A stretch of DNA of 64,000 nt from an uncultured Lachnospiraceae bacterium (lineage in GTDB: Bacteria; Bacillota; Clostridia; Lachnospirales; Lachnospiraceae): NCBI GenBank assembly GCA_949051815.1, contig CARQVR010000003.1, forward strand, positions 83,985 through 147,984. The letters are read 5' to 3'. Of this stretch, positions 43,312-50,840 are shown piece by piece (the stretch's first letter is position 1; every line of letters starts with the position of its first letter). The notes beneath the pieces were generated by a model, which saw nothing but the letters and a program-made list of their open reading frames with translations, was not told the origin of the DNA and searched no databases. Made by a program: the position numbers and the translations under genes.

Positions 43312-43345
43312 GCGCCCGACTAAGGATATATCCCCCATCGGGCGC
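43312..43345. terminator. GC-rich hairpin between the PEGA and toxin-antitoxin genes
   Basis: An 8-bp inverted repeat GCGCCCGA (43312-43319) and TCGGGCGC (43338-43345) has an 18-nt loop. No T-run follows, so a terminator role after the PEGA gene is only suggested. Confidence 0.4.
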
Positions 43346-43379
43346 AATCTGCTTTCACTTTGTATATGTACTCCGTTTT

Positions 43380-45482
43380 TTACTTTTTAAACAGGGAGGA
43401 AAACCACTTCCGGATCGGATGGGCTTCCTTGGTAATCACAACAGTCTCCTCTGTCAGACCATCATCTGTATCGCCGTTCCCTTCTCCGGTTCCATCGGTA
43501 TTTCCCGTATCAGTACCGGGCTGTCCGCCGCCTGTGCTGCCTGTGCCATCCCCCGGATTTACGTTACCGCCTCCTGTGCCATCATCCGGATTACCGGTTC
43601 CTCCGTTGTTCTCTCCTTCGCCACCGCCCGGATTACCGGTTCCTTCGTTATTGTCTCCTTCGCCGCCGCCCGGATTACCGGTTCCTTCGTTATTGTCTCC
43701 TTCGCCGCCGCCCTGGTTACCGTTACCCCCGTTATTATCCCCCTCGCTGTCATCCGGTTTCTTGTCGTCTTCGTCTTCACCGGGGTCCGGTTCCTTGCTC
43801 TTTTCCAGCGTAAAGCTGTAATCCGCGCTCTCAGCAGCTATCTCGATCTTCTCGGTTATCGTCACATAGCCTTCCGCCGAAATGACCACCTTATGTTCGC
43901 CGTAGTCAAGCTCTACCGGTTCACTGATATCTGTTTCCTTTCCGTCTATGCTGACTTTGGCCTCCGCAGGAGAAACCGAAAAGCTCACCATCCCGGCAGG
44001 CAGAGGCGGCGTTCCCGTCGATCCGCTGCCGGAATTATTATCGTCGTCATCGTCTTTATTATTATTGTTGCTGCCGCTGCTTATCTTTTCCAGCGCGGAG
44101 AAAGAATACGTCTCATCCTGCTTGTTGTTCTCCAGATAAATTGAATATGTCTTTGTTTTATAACCGTTCTTTTTCAGGGTAATTTCATGCCTGCCTACGG
44201 TCTTTGTGAACCTGACGGGGGCAATGCCCACATAATTTCCGTCCAGATATACCTCGACGTCTTTCGGAGAGTCGATATATACCTTGTTATTACTGGAACT
44301 TCCCAGCGCGTTCCCGCTTACGCTGGAATCCGTATCGTTTCCACTGTCCGGTTTGTTTTCTATAGAAGTCTCCAGAGTATCCTGCCATGGAATCCGGTCG
44401 GCAGTCGAGTTGCCGCTGATGGAATCTCTGTCGTCATCCTTGCGGCTTTCCTCCAGTTTAAAGGAAATGGTGGCATACTCCGAACCTACCTGAATATGTT
44501 TCGTCAGGGTATCGTATCCGTCCGCCTGCGCCTGAATCTGGTGAATCCCGTACTTAAGCTCTACAGCCTTACTGATGTCCACAGGCTTGCCGTCCACGCT
44601 GACTTTGGCGCTTTCCGGCTCCACCGTGAAAAGAATTTTTCCTATGGCGTCTTCCGCCACTTCCAAATCGCTCACGTCAAGCACCACTTCCTTGTCGCGC
44701 TCCACCGTGATCTCTTTCACACAGCCCACATTGTTGTTGGTAAGCACTACCTGATAGCTTCCCTCCGGCACCGTGAGAAGCATGTCCTCTTTGATCTGGC
44801 GGATCACACTGTTACCCACCTCAATCCAGCCGCCGAGAAGAGGCTGGTCATTTTTCAGACGCAGATACCCGTGTCCCTTGTCCACGCTTACACTGTAAAT
44901 CTTATGGTCAATGCCGGAAATGGTGACCACGTCCTGCGAAACCACTTCTCCCGTCTCCACACGACGCCCTTCTGACAACACGACAACACCGGCAGGCAGG
45001 GAATACATCTGGGAACCGATGCTGGCCGACCTGTTGGCGCCCGCCAGGTCGTAATTGCTGACCTCATTGCAGACCCACGCCTGTGGGGAACGCTGGATGC
45101 TGGCAAGTTTTTTCTTACCCTTTAAAAAAGTGACATCCACCACATCCCCCGCCTTGATCTGGGAAATGGTCATGGGACCGTCGTGTTTATCCTTTACATA
45201 GGTAGTTCCGTCATAGTACAGGGTATACTGTTTCCCTGTGTCCATATTGATGAGAGACACCGCCTTGTTATTCAGATCCGTAGACAAGACAACCGCCGTA
45301 TCCGCAGAATCATAGCTTCCCACAGTGGAAAGCGTAAAGCCTGTGTCCACCACGTCCTGTTTTCCGTCTTTATCCTTGGCCTTTCCTATGTTGCTGGCCT
45401 CCGAAGTGCAGCCTGTCAGAACGAGCGCCGCCAGTGACAACACCGTAACCGCCTTGGAAATTCTTCTGTGTATTCCGATCAT
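43380..45482 (-). CDS. PEGA-repeat lipoprotein
   Basis: The 700-residue precursor has a lipoprotein signal (LVLTGC, Cys25). After a beta-rich region (about 45-260) come three clear PEGA domains (about 282-343, 400-463 and 498-560), each with an alternating strand pattern such as VSVDGKPVDISKAVELKYGIHQI. A fourth, weaker PEGA-like stretch lies near 225-270. A tandem repeat of about 14 residues follows (about 580-634, EGDNNEGTGNPGGG units). The C-terminus ends HPIRKWFSSLFKK. PEGA domains often anchor or cross-bridge surface proteins. Leader element copy B lies 62 nt before the start. The next gene upstream is a CotS-like kinase. Confidence 0.82.
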   Translation of the reverse strand: MIGIHRRISKAVTVLSLAALVLTGCTSEASNIGKAKDKDGKQDVVDTGFTLSTVGSYDSADTAVVLSTDLNNKAVSLINMDTGKQYTLYYDGTTYVKDKHDGPMTISQIKAGDVVDVTFLKGKKKLASIQRSPQAWVCNEVSNYDLAGANRSASIGSQMYSLPAGVVVLSEGRRVETGEVVSQDVVTISGIDHKIYSVSVDKGHGYLRLKNDQPLLGGWIEVGNSVIRQIKEDMLLTVPEGSYQVVLTNNNVGCVKEITVERDKEVVLDVSDLEVAEDAIGKILFTVEPESAKVSVDGKPVDISKAVELKYGIHQIQAQADGYDTLTKHIQVGSEYATISFKLEESRKDDDRDSISGNSTADRIPWQDTLETSIENKPDSGNDTDSSVSGNALGSSSNNKVYIDSPKDVEVYLDGNYVGIAPVRFTKTVGRHEITLKKNGYKTKTYSIYLENNKQDETYSFSALEKISSGSNNNNKDDDDDNNSGSGSTGTPPLPAGMVSFSVSPAEAKVSIDGKETDISEPVELDYGEHKVVISAEGYVTITEKIEIAAESADYSFTLEKSKEPDPGEDEDDKKPDDSEGDNNGGNGNQGGGEGDNNEGTGNPGGGEGDNNEGTGNPGGGEGENNGGTGNPDDGTGGGNVNPGDGTGSTGGGQPGTDTGNTDGTGEGNGDTDDGLTEETVVITKEAHPIRKWFSSLFKK
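43583..43745 (-). repeat. 42-bp tandem repeat in the PEGA gene
   Basis: Three to four 42-bp units encode the 14-residue EGDNNEGTGNPGGG repeat. Two neighbouring units are identical at the DNA level. The antisense frame yields a Pro-rich translation that is not a gene. Confidence 0.8.
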
Positions 45483-45544
45483 TTTTTACCTCCATGATTC
45501 CGCATCGCGGAATCTCAAAATCCACGGACGAACAAGTTCGTCCC

Positions 45545-45658
45545 GGAGAATGCCTGTTTTTCGGCATTCTCCCGTATGAGAGTGATTTGCGAAGCAAATC
45601 TGATACTTCTTAACGAAGCGGCTTCTGCTGCTGAGTTTTAGAAGTACTTCTCACACTA
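45545..45658 (-). promoter_or_regulatory. Structured leader element, copy B (before the PEGA lipoprotein)
   Basis: Read on the minus strand, a closing stem GTGTGAG (45656-45650) pairs with CTCATAC (45580-45574) through one G-U. It encloses both a 7-bp hairpin GATTTGC-gaa-GCAAATC (+ strand 45584-45600) and a 7-bp stem TACTTCT/AGAAGTA (45604-45610 with 45640-45646). The perfect 10-bp hairpin GGAGAATGCC/GGCATTCTCC (45545-45572) follows, 62 nt before the PEGA ATG. The promoter-distal end overlaps the stop of the upstream CotS-like gene. It combines the hairpins found separately in copies A and C. Confidence 0.72.
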
Positions 45659-46637
45659 CGCAGGATGGAAACGCACTCTTTAAAAAGAGCTGTTTTTCTC
45701 TCTCCTGTGCAAATAGCTTCTCTGTTTTTTCCATATTCCGCCCGGGAATCCATGCCTTGCCGCTGTTATAATAAAAGTTCACAATTTTCCAGAACTTCTC
45801 CGGATAGGCAAAGCGAAAATACAACTGTCTGTTATCCCGTTCGCTTAAAGGTCTCACTTCATTATACCCCGAAAGGAGCATATCACCAAGCGGCTGCGAC
45901 CAGTTATTTTTTTCCAGGAGCTTGCGCATAAACAGATACAGATCCCGGACCGGATAATCCCTGATGCATTTCTCGAAATTAACGAGTATGCTGCCCCCTT
46001 CGGTCTGTATGATATTATGATACTGGTAATCGCCGTGGCACACAACTGAGGCGGCAAAAGAATCCTCCTCATAGGCATAATAACTCAATTCCCCCGTAAT
46101 TTGCAAGGCAATATCCATAAAATAGTCATAATGTTTCATCAAATAAATTTCAAACTCGGTCTTCTGGCTCTTCTCCCGCAAAAACTTCCGCACCTTTTTC
46201 AGCTCGCGGTTATGCTTTTCATACTCGCTCTCCACGTGAAAAACAGGCTGTTCCTCCAACATTTTACAGCCGGAAAGATTGCATACGCCGTGAAGGCGCG
46301 CCAGCGTATTCACCGCATGACGGCACTCCTGCGGATTCCGGTGATCGCACTCCCTGCCCTCGCAGTATGTCTTTACAATATAGGCCGTGCCGTCCTGATC
46401 GCGGACAATCAGCTCATCTTCCTTTGTCCGCAGAATCGTCTCCGCCCGCACCACGCCGCTTTCCCGGATATGATTCAGCAGAAACTCCTGAAAGGCGACC
46501 TTCTCCGCCGGGCCGCCGTATTCTTTCATAATGAGCAGACCCCGGTCCGAATCGCAGAGAATGGCCCCGCGGCCCTTCCATGTACGGCGCACCTCTATCT
46601 CATAATTCTCTAATAAACTGACAGCTCTGTCATTCAC
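45651..46637 (-). CDS. CotS-family spore coat-associated kinase-like protein
   Basis: The GTG start at 46637 follows GGGGGG. The 328-residue protein begins MNDRAVSLLENYEIEVRRTWKGRGAILCDSDRG, matching the CotS/YutH family, an aminoglycoside phosphotransferase-like fold. The region VVCHGDYQYHNIIQTEGGSILVNFEKC carries the HGD catalytic motif; the metal-binding DFD-like Asp is replaced by NFE, so activity may be lost or altered. Members sit in spore coats. The stop codon lies inside leader element copy B. Confidence 0.85.
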   Translation of the reverse strand: MNDRAVSLLENYEIEVRRTWKGRGAILCDSDRGLLIMKEYGGPAEKVAFQEFLLNHIRESGVVRAETILRTKEDELIVRDQDGTAYIVKTYCEGRECDHRNPQECRHAVNTLARLHGVCNLSGCKMLEEQPVFHVESEYEKHNRELKKVRKFLREKSQKTEFEIYLMKHYDYFMDIALQITGELSYYAYEEDSFAASVVCHGDYQYHNIIQTEGGSILVNFEKCIRDYPVRDLYLFMRKLLEKNNWSQPLGDMLLSGYNEVRPLSERDNRQLYFRFAYPEKFWKIVNFYYNSGKAWIPGRNMEKTEKLFAQEREKQLFLKSAFPSCVV

Positions 46638-46689
46638 AAAAATACCCCCCGCCTGACTCTGACTGTTACATCTTATGAAGGGCAGGGGG
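46638..46689 (-). terminator. Terminator after cca that contains the cotS-like ribosome site
   Basis: On the minus strand an arm CCCCCTGCC (46689-46681) pairs with GGCGGGGG (46653-46646) with one mismatch and a 27-nt loop, then TATTTTT. The GGGGGG that forms the ribosome site of the next gene lies in the second arm, and the T-run ends at its GTG start. Folding would therefore both end cca transcription and hide the ribosome site. Confidence 0.6.
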
Positions 46690-46695
46690 TTTTCA

Positions 46696-48021
46696 TTACA
46701 CTTCTTTATACAGTTTCAAAAGATTCTCTCTCGTATTAAGAGACGGATCGTCAAGCACCCTTTCTAAGAGCGCGGACAGCGTCTCCCCGATCTGCCTTCC
46801 GGGAGACATCCCTTCGGCAATCAGGTCATTTCCGGAAATGGCCAGATCTTTGAGCGTAACCGCATCCTTACGGGCCGAAATTTCTCTGTACAGCGCTTCT
46901 ATGTAGGCTACCTTTTCCAGCTTTTCCTTTCGCATGTAATCGCTCTGGGCCGCAATATCCGCGCGCCGAACGGTAAAAATCATGGAAAAAATGTCTTCCC
47001 CCATGCGGTTGACGGCCCGTCTGACACCCGCCTCCGTAGGCGCGATATCATAATCGTGATACAATACCAGCCTGGTTACCTTGTCGGTGGTATCGTTGTC
47101 AAACTTTAAACGCCGCATGATTTTTCTGGTAATTTTTTCTCCCTCAACAGGGTGTTTTTTATTGTGGGTCGTCCCGTCCGGGTCAACGGTCAGAGTCTGC
47201 GGTTTTCCGATATCGTGAAACAGCATACCCAGCCGCAGCGTTTTATCCGGCCCCACCCCTTGCATCGAATGCAGAATATGTTCTCCCACATCATAACAAT
47301 GGTGCTTATGCCTCTGCGGGGTTTTCATGCAGAGATCAAATTCCGGCAGAATCTGCGCCGTGATACCAAGCTCGTATGCGGTCCGCAGGTAATCGGGGTG
47401 GGGCGAAGTCACCAGTTTCACAAGCTCCACCTGAATCCGTTCCGCGCTGATTTTCTGTAAATTCGGCGCAAGCGCCCTGATCGCATCGCCGGTCGCATCC
47501 TCAATCCGGAAACCCAGCTGGGCGGAAAACCGCACCGCCCTCAGCATACGCAAAGCGTCCTCCTCAAACCGTTCCTTCGCGTCCCCCACGCAGCGGATCA
47601 CCTGCTTTTCTATATCCGCCAGCCCGCCGTAAAGGTCCACAAGCCCGCTGCGCACATTATAGGCCATGGCGTTGATGGTAAAATCACGCCGCCGCAGATC
47701 TTCTCTTAAACTGGCAGTAAAACTCACCTCCGTGGGATGCCTGCCATCCTCATAAACGCCGTCGATGCGGTAGGTAGTGACCTCAAATCCTTCTCCTCCC
47801 AAAAGAACCGTGACGGTTCCATGCTTAATCCCCGTGTCCACGGTTCTCGGGAAAAGATATTTTATTTCCTCCGGTTTGGCCGAAGTGGTGACGTCCCAGT
47901 CATCCGGCTTTCTGCCGAGTATGGAGTCACGGACACAGCCACCCACCGCGTACGCCTCATACCCCGCCTCTTCCAGCGTATTTATGATGTTTTGTACTTT
48001 GTCGGGCAGTTGTATCTGCAT
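46696..48021 (-). CDS. cca: CCA tRNA nucleotidyltransferase
   Basis: Start ATG 48021 follows AAGGAG. The 441-residue protein has the nucleotidyltransferase signature GGCVRDSILGRKPDDWDVTTSA (about residues 23-44), RRDFTINAMAYN, and an HD domain with LGMLFHDIGKP (about 265-275). It adds or repairs the 3' CCA of tRNAs. The HD domain may hydrolyse phosphoesters. Confidence 0.92.
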   Translation of the reverse strand: MQIQLPDKVQNIINTLEEAGYEAYAVGGCVRDSILGRKPDDWDVTTSAKPEEIKYLFPRTVDTGIKHGTVTVLLGGEGFEVTTYRIDGVYEDGRHPTEVSFTASLREDLRRRDFTINAMAYNVRSGLVDLYGGLADIEKQVIRCVGDAKERFEEDALRMLRAVRFSAQLGFRIEDATGDAIRALAPNLQKISAERIQVELVKLVTSPHPDYLRTAYELGITAQILPEFDLCMKTPQRHKHHCYDVGEHILHSMQGVGPDKTLRLGMLFHDIGKPQTLTVDPDGTTHNKKHPVEGEKITRKIMRRLKFDNDTTDKVTRLVLYHDYDIAPTEAGVRRAVNRMGEDIFSMIFTVRRADIAAQSDYMRKEKLEKVAYIEALYREISARKDAVTLKDLAISGNDLIAEGMSPGRQIGETLSALLERVLDDPSLNTRENLLKLYKEV

Positions 48022-48056
48022 AGAAAACTCCTTAGTCACTTTTTCCGGGTCACCGT

Positions 48057-48293
48057 TTATCCGATACCCGGCCCTCTGAAAATCTGATTTACATCTTCGA
48101 GGTGGAGATCCGGCTCCTCGTCCTTAGCGAGGGAACTTACCAGACTGTCCATCTCCTTTTTCGACATGACGCCCCGGCTTCTCTCCACAAACTCCTTCTT
48201 CTCATCGTCCGTCATATCCACAAAGCGGTCCATAGCCGCGCGGTTAGTCGCAAATGCCAGCCCGAGGCCGACAGGTAACGTATTATAATCCAT
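48057..48293 (-). CDS. Small conserved hypothetical protein
   Basis: Start 48293 (MDYNTLPVGLGLAFATNRAAMDRFVDMTDDEKKEFVERSRGVMSKKEMDSLVSSLAKDEE) follows GGTGGAAG. The 78-residue protein is soluble and helical, and such short proteins with this N-terminus recur in Lachnospiraceae. Function unknown. It lies 36 nt upstream of cca on the same strand and is likely cotranscribed. Confidence 0.7.
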   Translation of the reverse strand: MDYNTLPVGLGLAFATNRAAMDRFVDMTDDEKKEFVERSRGVMSKKEMDSLVSSLAKDEEPDLHLEDVNQIFRGPGIG

Positions 48294-48435
48294 TTCTTCC
48301 ACCCTTTCCTGCTTTTTGTCCGAACCATATCGCCGGAATGCCTGATGCCGCGGCAATCCTTTTCCGGCTGAATCGTCCTACAACCAGCATGTACAGCAGT
48401 GTGAAGAAATATTCAGTTCACAGACAGTTTTCGCA

Positions 48436-50673
48436 TCAGTTAAGCGTCGCAATGCCCCGCAGTCTGATATCTTCGCAGGACGCGCCGACCAGAATTTCAT
48501 AGTCGCCCGCATCCGCAATAAATTTGTGCAGTTGAACATCGAAATACTTAAAGTCTTCCTGTTTCAGAGTCACAGAGACTTTTTTCGAGCGTCCTGCACC
48601 CAGCTCTAACTTGGCAAAGGCTTTCAGTTCCTTATCCGGCCTGTCCACCTGCGCTGCAATGGGTGCAATATAAATCTGCGTGATTTCCGCGCCCGCCCGT
48701 TTTCCGACATTTTTAACCGAGAAAGTTAACTTAACATCCTTCCCCTTCTCTGCCTTCAGCGTAAGACCACTATACTCGAAATTCGTGTAAGAAAGCCCGT
48801 GCCCGAAGCAAAAAGCCGGCGCCAGATGCTGTCTGTCATAATGACGGTAGCCACAGTATAAGCCTTCCTCCAGCGTAATCTTATCCCACGCGCCCGACTG
48901 TCCGTTTTTAGCCGTCGCGCAGTCCTCATACCTTTGCGGGAAAGTTTCCGCCAGCTTTCCGGAAGGATTTACCTCGCCGAAAATAATTTTTGCAAACGCG
49001 TTTCCCGTCTCCATACCCGCATAATAGCTCCACAAAACCGCCTGTGCCTTGTCCCGCCAGGGCATCTCCACGGGGGAACCGCCCACAAAAGTGATAATGG
49101 TATCTTTCCTGACCTTCAAAAGCTCCTCAATCAGAAGATCCTGCTCGTAAGGCAGCTTCATGTCCGATCTGTCAAATCCCTCGCTGTCATAATCGTGATT
49201 CAAACCGCCCACGAAAATTACCGCGTCGGCATCCTTTGCCAGAGCAATCGCCTGTTTGAACAGCTCCGGATTCTTCTCATGAATCTCCGCCTTATCCCGC
49301 TCTATCTGTGCAAGCCTCTCCTGCTCGCCCCTGATGTGCTCCTCGTTTTCACCTGATTCATTTCTGACCGGCTGTCCCACCGTGCTGTTTTTCAGCTCGT
49401 CCAGACTTGCCGCCTGCCAGTTCGTCTCAAACGTCTTCGGTTTTTCCGGTACATAGTAACCCGGCGCATACGAAACCTTTGCGCTGCCGCCCAGATACAT
49501 TTTCAGACCTGCCAGCGGGGAAATCTCATAAAGGGCTTTGATCTCCGCACTTCCGCCGCCGTCGGAATGCACCTTGGCCGCGTTCGCGCCGATCACCGCA
49601 AGTTTTTTGATCTTCTTCGCTTCCAAAGGCAGCGCATGGTTCTCATTTTTGAGCAAAACCATGGACTCTTCCGCCGTGTGCAGAATCGCCTCCCGGTGTT
49701 CCGGCAAATTGTACGCACCCTTCGCTCTGGTATCTTTCTTAGCGCCGATCATCTTCAAACGGTACATCATACGCAGCAGATTTCTTACTTTGGCATCCAC
49801 CGCGTCCTCGGATACCCCGCCATTTTTTATGGCTTCCTTCAAAGGATTTGCCAGCTTGTACTCGTCAAAATCGGGGAATATCGACATTTCCAGATCCATG
49901 GAACACGCTGCAGCCTCTTTCGTGCCGTGCACAGCGCCCCAGTCGCTGATCACCGTGCCGTCAAACCCCCACTCCTCCCGCAGAATCCGGTCTAAAAGTG
50001 TTTTGCTCTCACAGCAGTAAGCGCCGTTTATCTTATTGTAAGCACCCATAACGGAATAGGCGCTACCCTCCTGAACCGCAGCCTTGAACGCGGGCAGATA
50101 AAGTTCATAAAGTGTGCGCTCGTCAATCGTCTCATCCACAAACAGACGGCCCGTCTCCTGTACATTGGCCGCGAAATGCTTCACACATGCCGCCACGTCG
50201 TTTTCCTGCACACTCTGTATAAAAGGCACAACAAGCGCTGCCGTAAGCGCCGGATCTTCGCTCATATACTCAAAATTCCGGCCGCAGAGAGGATCCCTCT
50301 TGATATTGATGCCAGGCGCCAGAATCACATCCTTGCCGCGCCCTCTGGCCTCCGCGCCGAGTACATGTCCCATTTTCCGGGCAAGTTCCGGATTCCATGA
50401 GGAAGCCAGCGCGCTGTTGCTTGGAAGATAGGACACCATGTCATCCTGATTGCCGGCGGGAATCCATCTGTCATCCATAAACTCCGCACGCACGCCCATA
50501 GGCCCGTCCGAAGTCTCAATTGCCGGAATCCCCAGCCGCTCCACCGCACCGGAACGGAAAAGAGACGCGCCGTGAATCATGGCAATTTTTTCGTCCAGCG
50601 TCAGTTTCTTTATGATCTTGTCAATCTCTTTCTCCCTCTTTTTTTCCGTTTTTTTGTCATCCTTTTTCAACAT
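48436..50673 (-). CDS. Beta-glucosidase-like glycoside hydrolase, GH3
   Basis: Start 50673 (MLKKDDKKTEKKREKEIDKI) follows AGGAGGAAAC; an earlier start lacks a site. The 745-residue protein has the GH3 N-terminal barrel with nucleophile D244 (VISDWGAVHG), the (alpha/beta)6 middle domain and a C-terminal fibronectin-like domain (about 640-745). It releases sugars from beta-linked, or in some members arabino-, oligosaccharides. It lacks a signal peptide. It neighbours a GH127 beta-L-arabinofuranosidase, so arabinoside work is possible; the linkage is not resolved. Confidence 0.9.
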   Translation of the reverse strand: MLKKDDKKTEKKREKEIDKIIKKLTLDEKIAMIHGASLFRSGAVERLGIPAIETSDGPMGVRAEFMDDRWIPAGNQDDMVSYLPSNSALASSWNPELARKMGHVLGAEARGRGKDVILAPGINIKRDPLCGRNFEYMSEDPALTAALVVPFIQSVQENDVAACVKHFAANVQETGRLFVDETIDERTLYELYLPAFKAAVQEGSAYSVMGAYNKINGAYCCESKTLLDRILREEWGFDGTVISDWGAVHGTKEAAACSMDLEMSIFPDFDEYKLANPLKEAIKNGGVSEDAVDAKVRNLLRMMYRLKMIGAKKDTRAKGAYNLPEHREAILHTAEESMVLLKNENHALPLEAKKIKKLAVIGANAAKVHSDGGGSAEIKALYEISPLAGLKMYLGGSAKVSYAPGYYVPEKPKTFETNWQAASLDELKNSTVGQPVRNESGENEEHIRGEQERLAQIERDKAEIHEKNPELFKQAIALAKDADAVIFVGGLNHDYDSEGFDRSDMKLPYEQDLLIEELLKVRKDTIITFVGGSPVEMPWRDKAQAVLWSYYAGMETGNAFAKIIFGEVNPSGKLAETFPQRYEDCATAKNGQSGAWDKITLEEGLYCGYRHYDRQHLAPAFCFGHGLSYTNFEYSGLTLKAEKGKDVKLTFSVKNVGKRAGAEITQIYIAPIAAQVDRPDKELKAFAKLELGAGRSKKVSVTLKQEDFKYFDVQLHKFIADAGDYEILVGASCEDIRLRGIATLN

Positions 50674-50713
50674 ATCGTGGTTTCCTCCTGTCTGTTTGCG
50701 CTTAAACATCTAC

Positions 50714-50747
50714 AAAAGCGGCGGCACATCCATATGGACATGCCGCC
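50714..50747 (-). terminator. Hairpin after the GH127 gene
   Basis: A GGCGGC/GCCGCC stem (50720-50725 with 50742-50747) with an inner TCCATATGGA palindrome is followed on the minus strand by CTTTTG. It is a likely terminator between GH127 and GH3. Confidence 0.55.
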
Positions 50748-50840
50748 TGTCTGCTCAACTTCCATATTAAGGTAAGTATAACGGGAAATTCCCTCAGTTA
50801 CAATTCCCTTTTTATACTTTATCAGAGGTAATTTTTTATA

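Noticed and set aside
43583..43745. Regular 42-bp repeats as a possible CRISPR array
   Set aside because: Units are contiguous and coding, without variable spacers, and no cas genes are near.
43360..43821. Pro-rich plus-strand frame over the PEGA gene
   Set aside because: It is the reverse complement of the 42-bp glycine-asparagine repeat; no independent start or homology.
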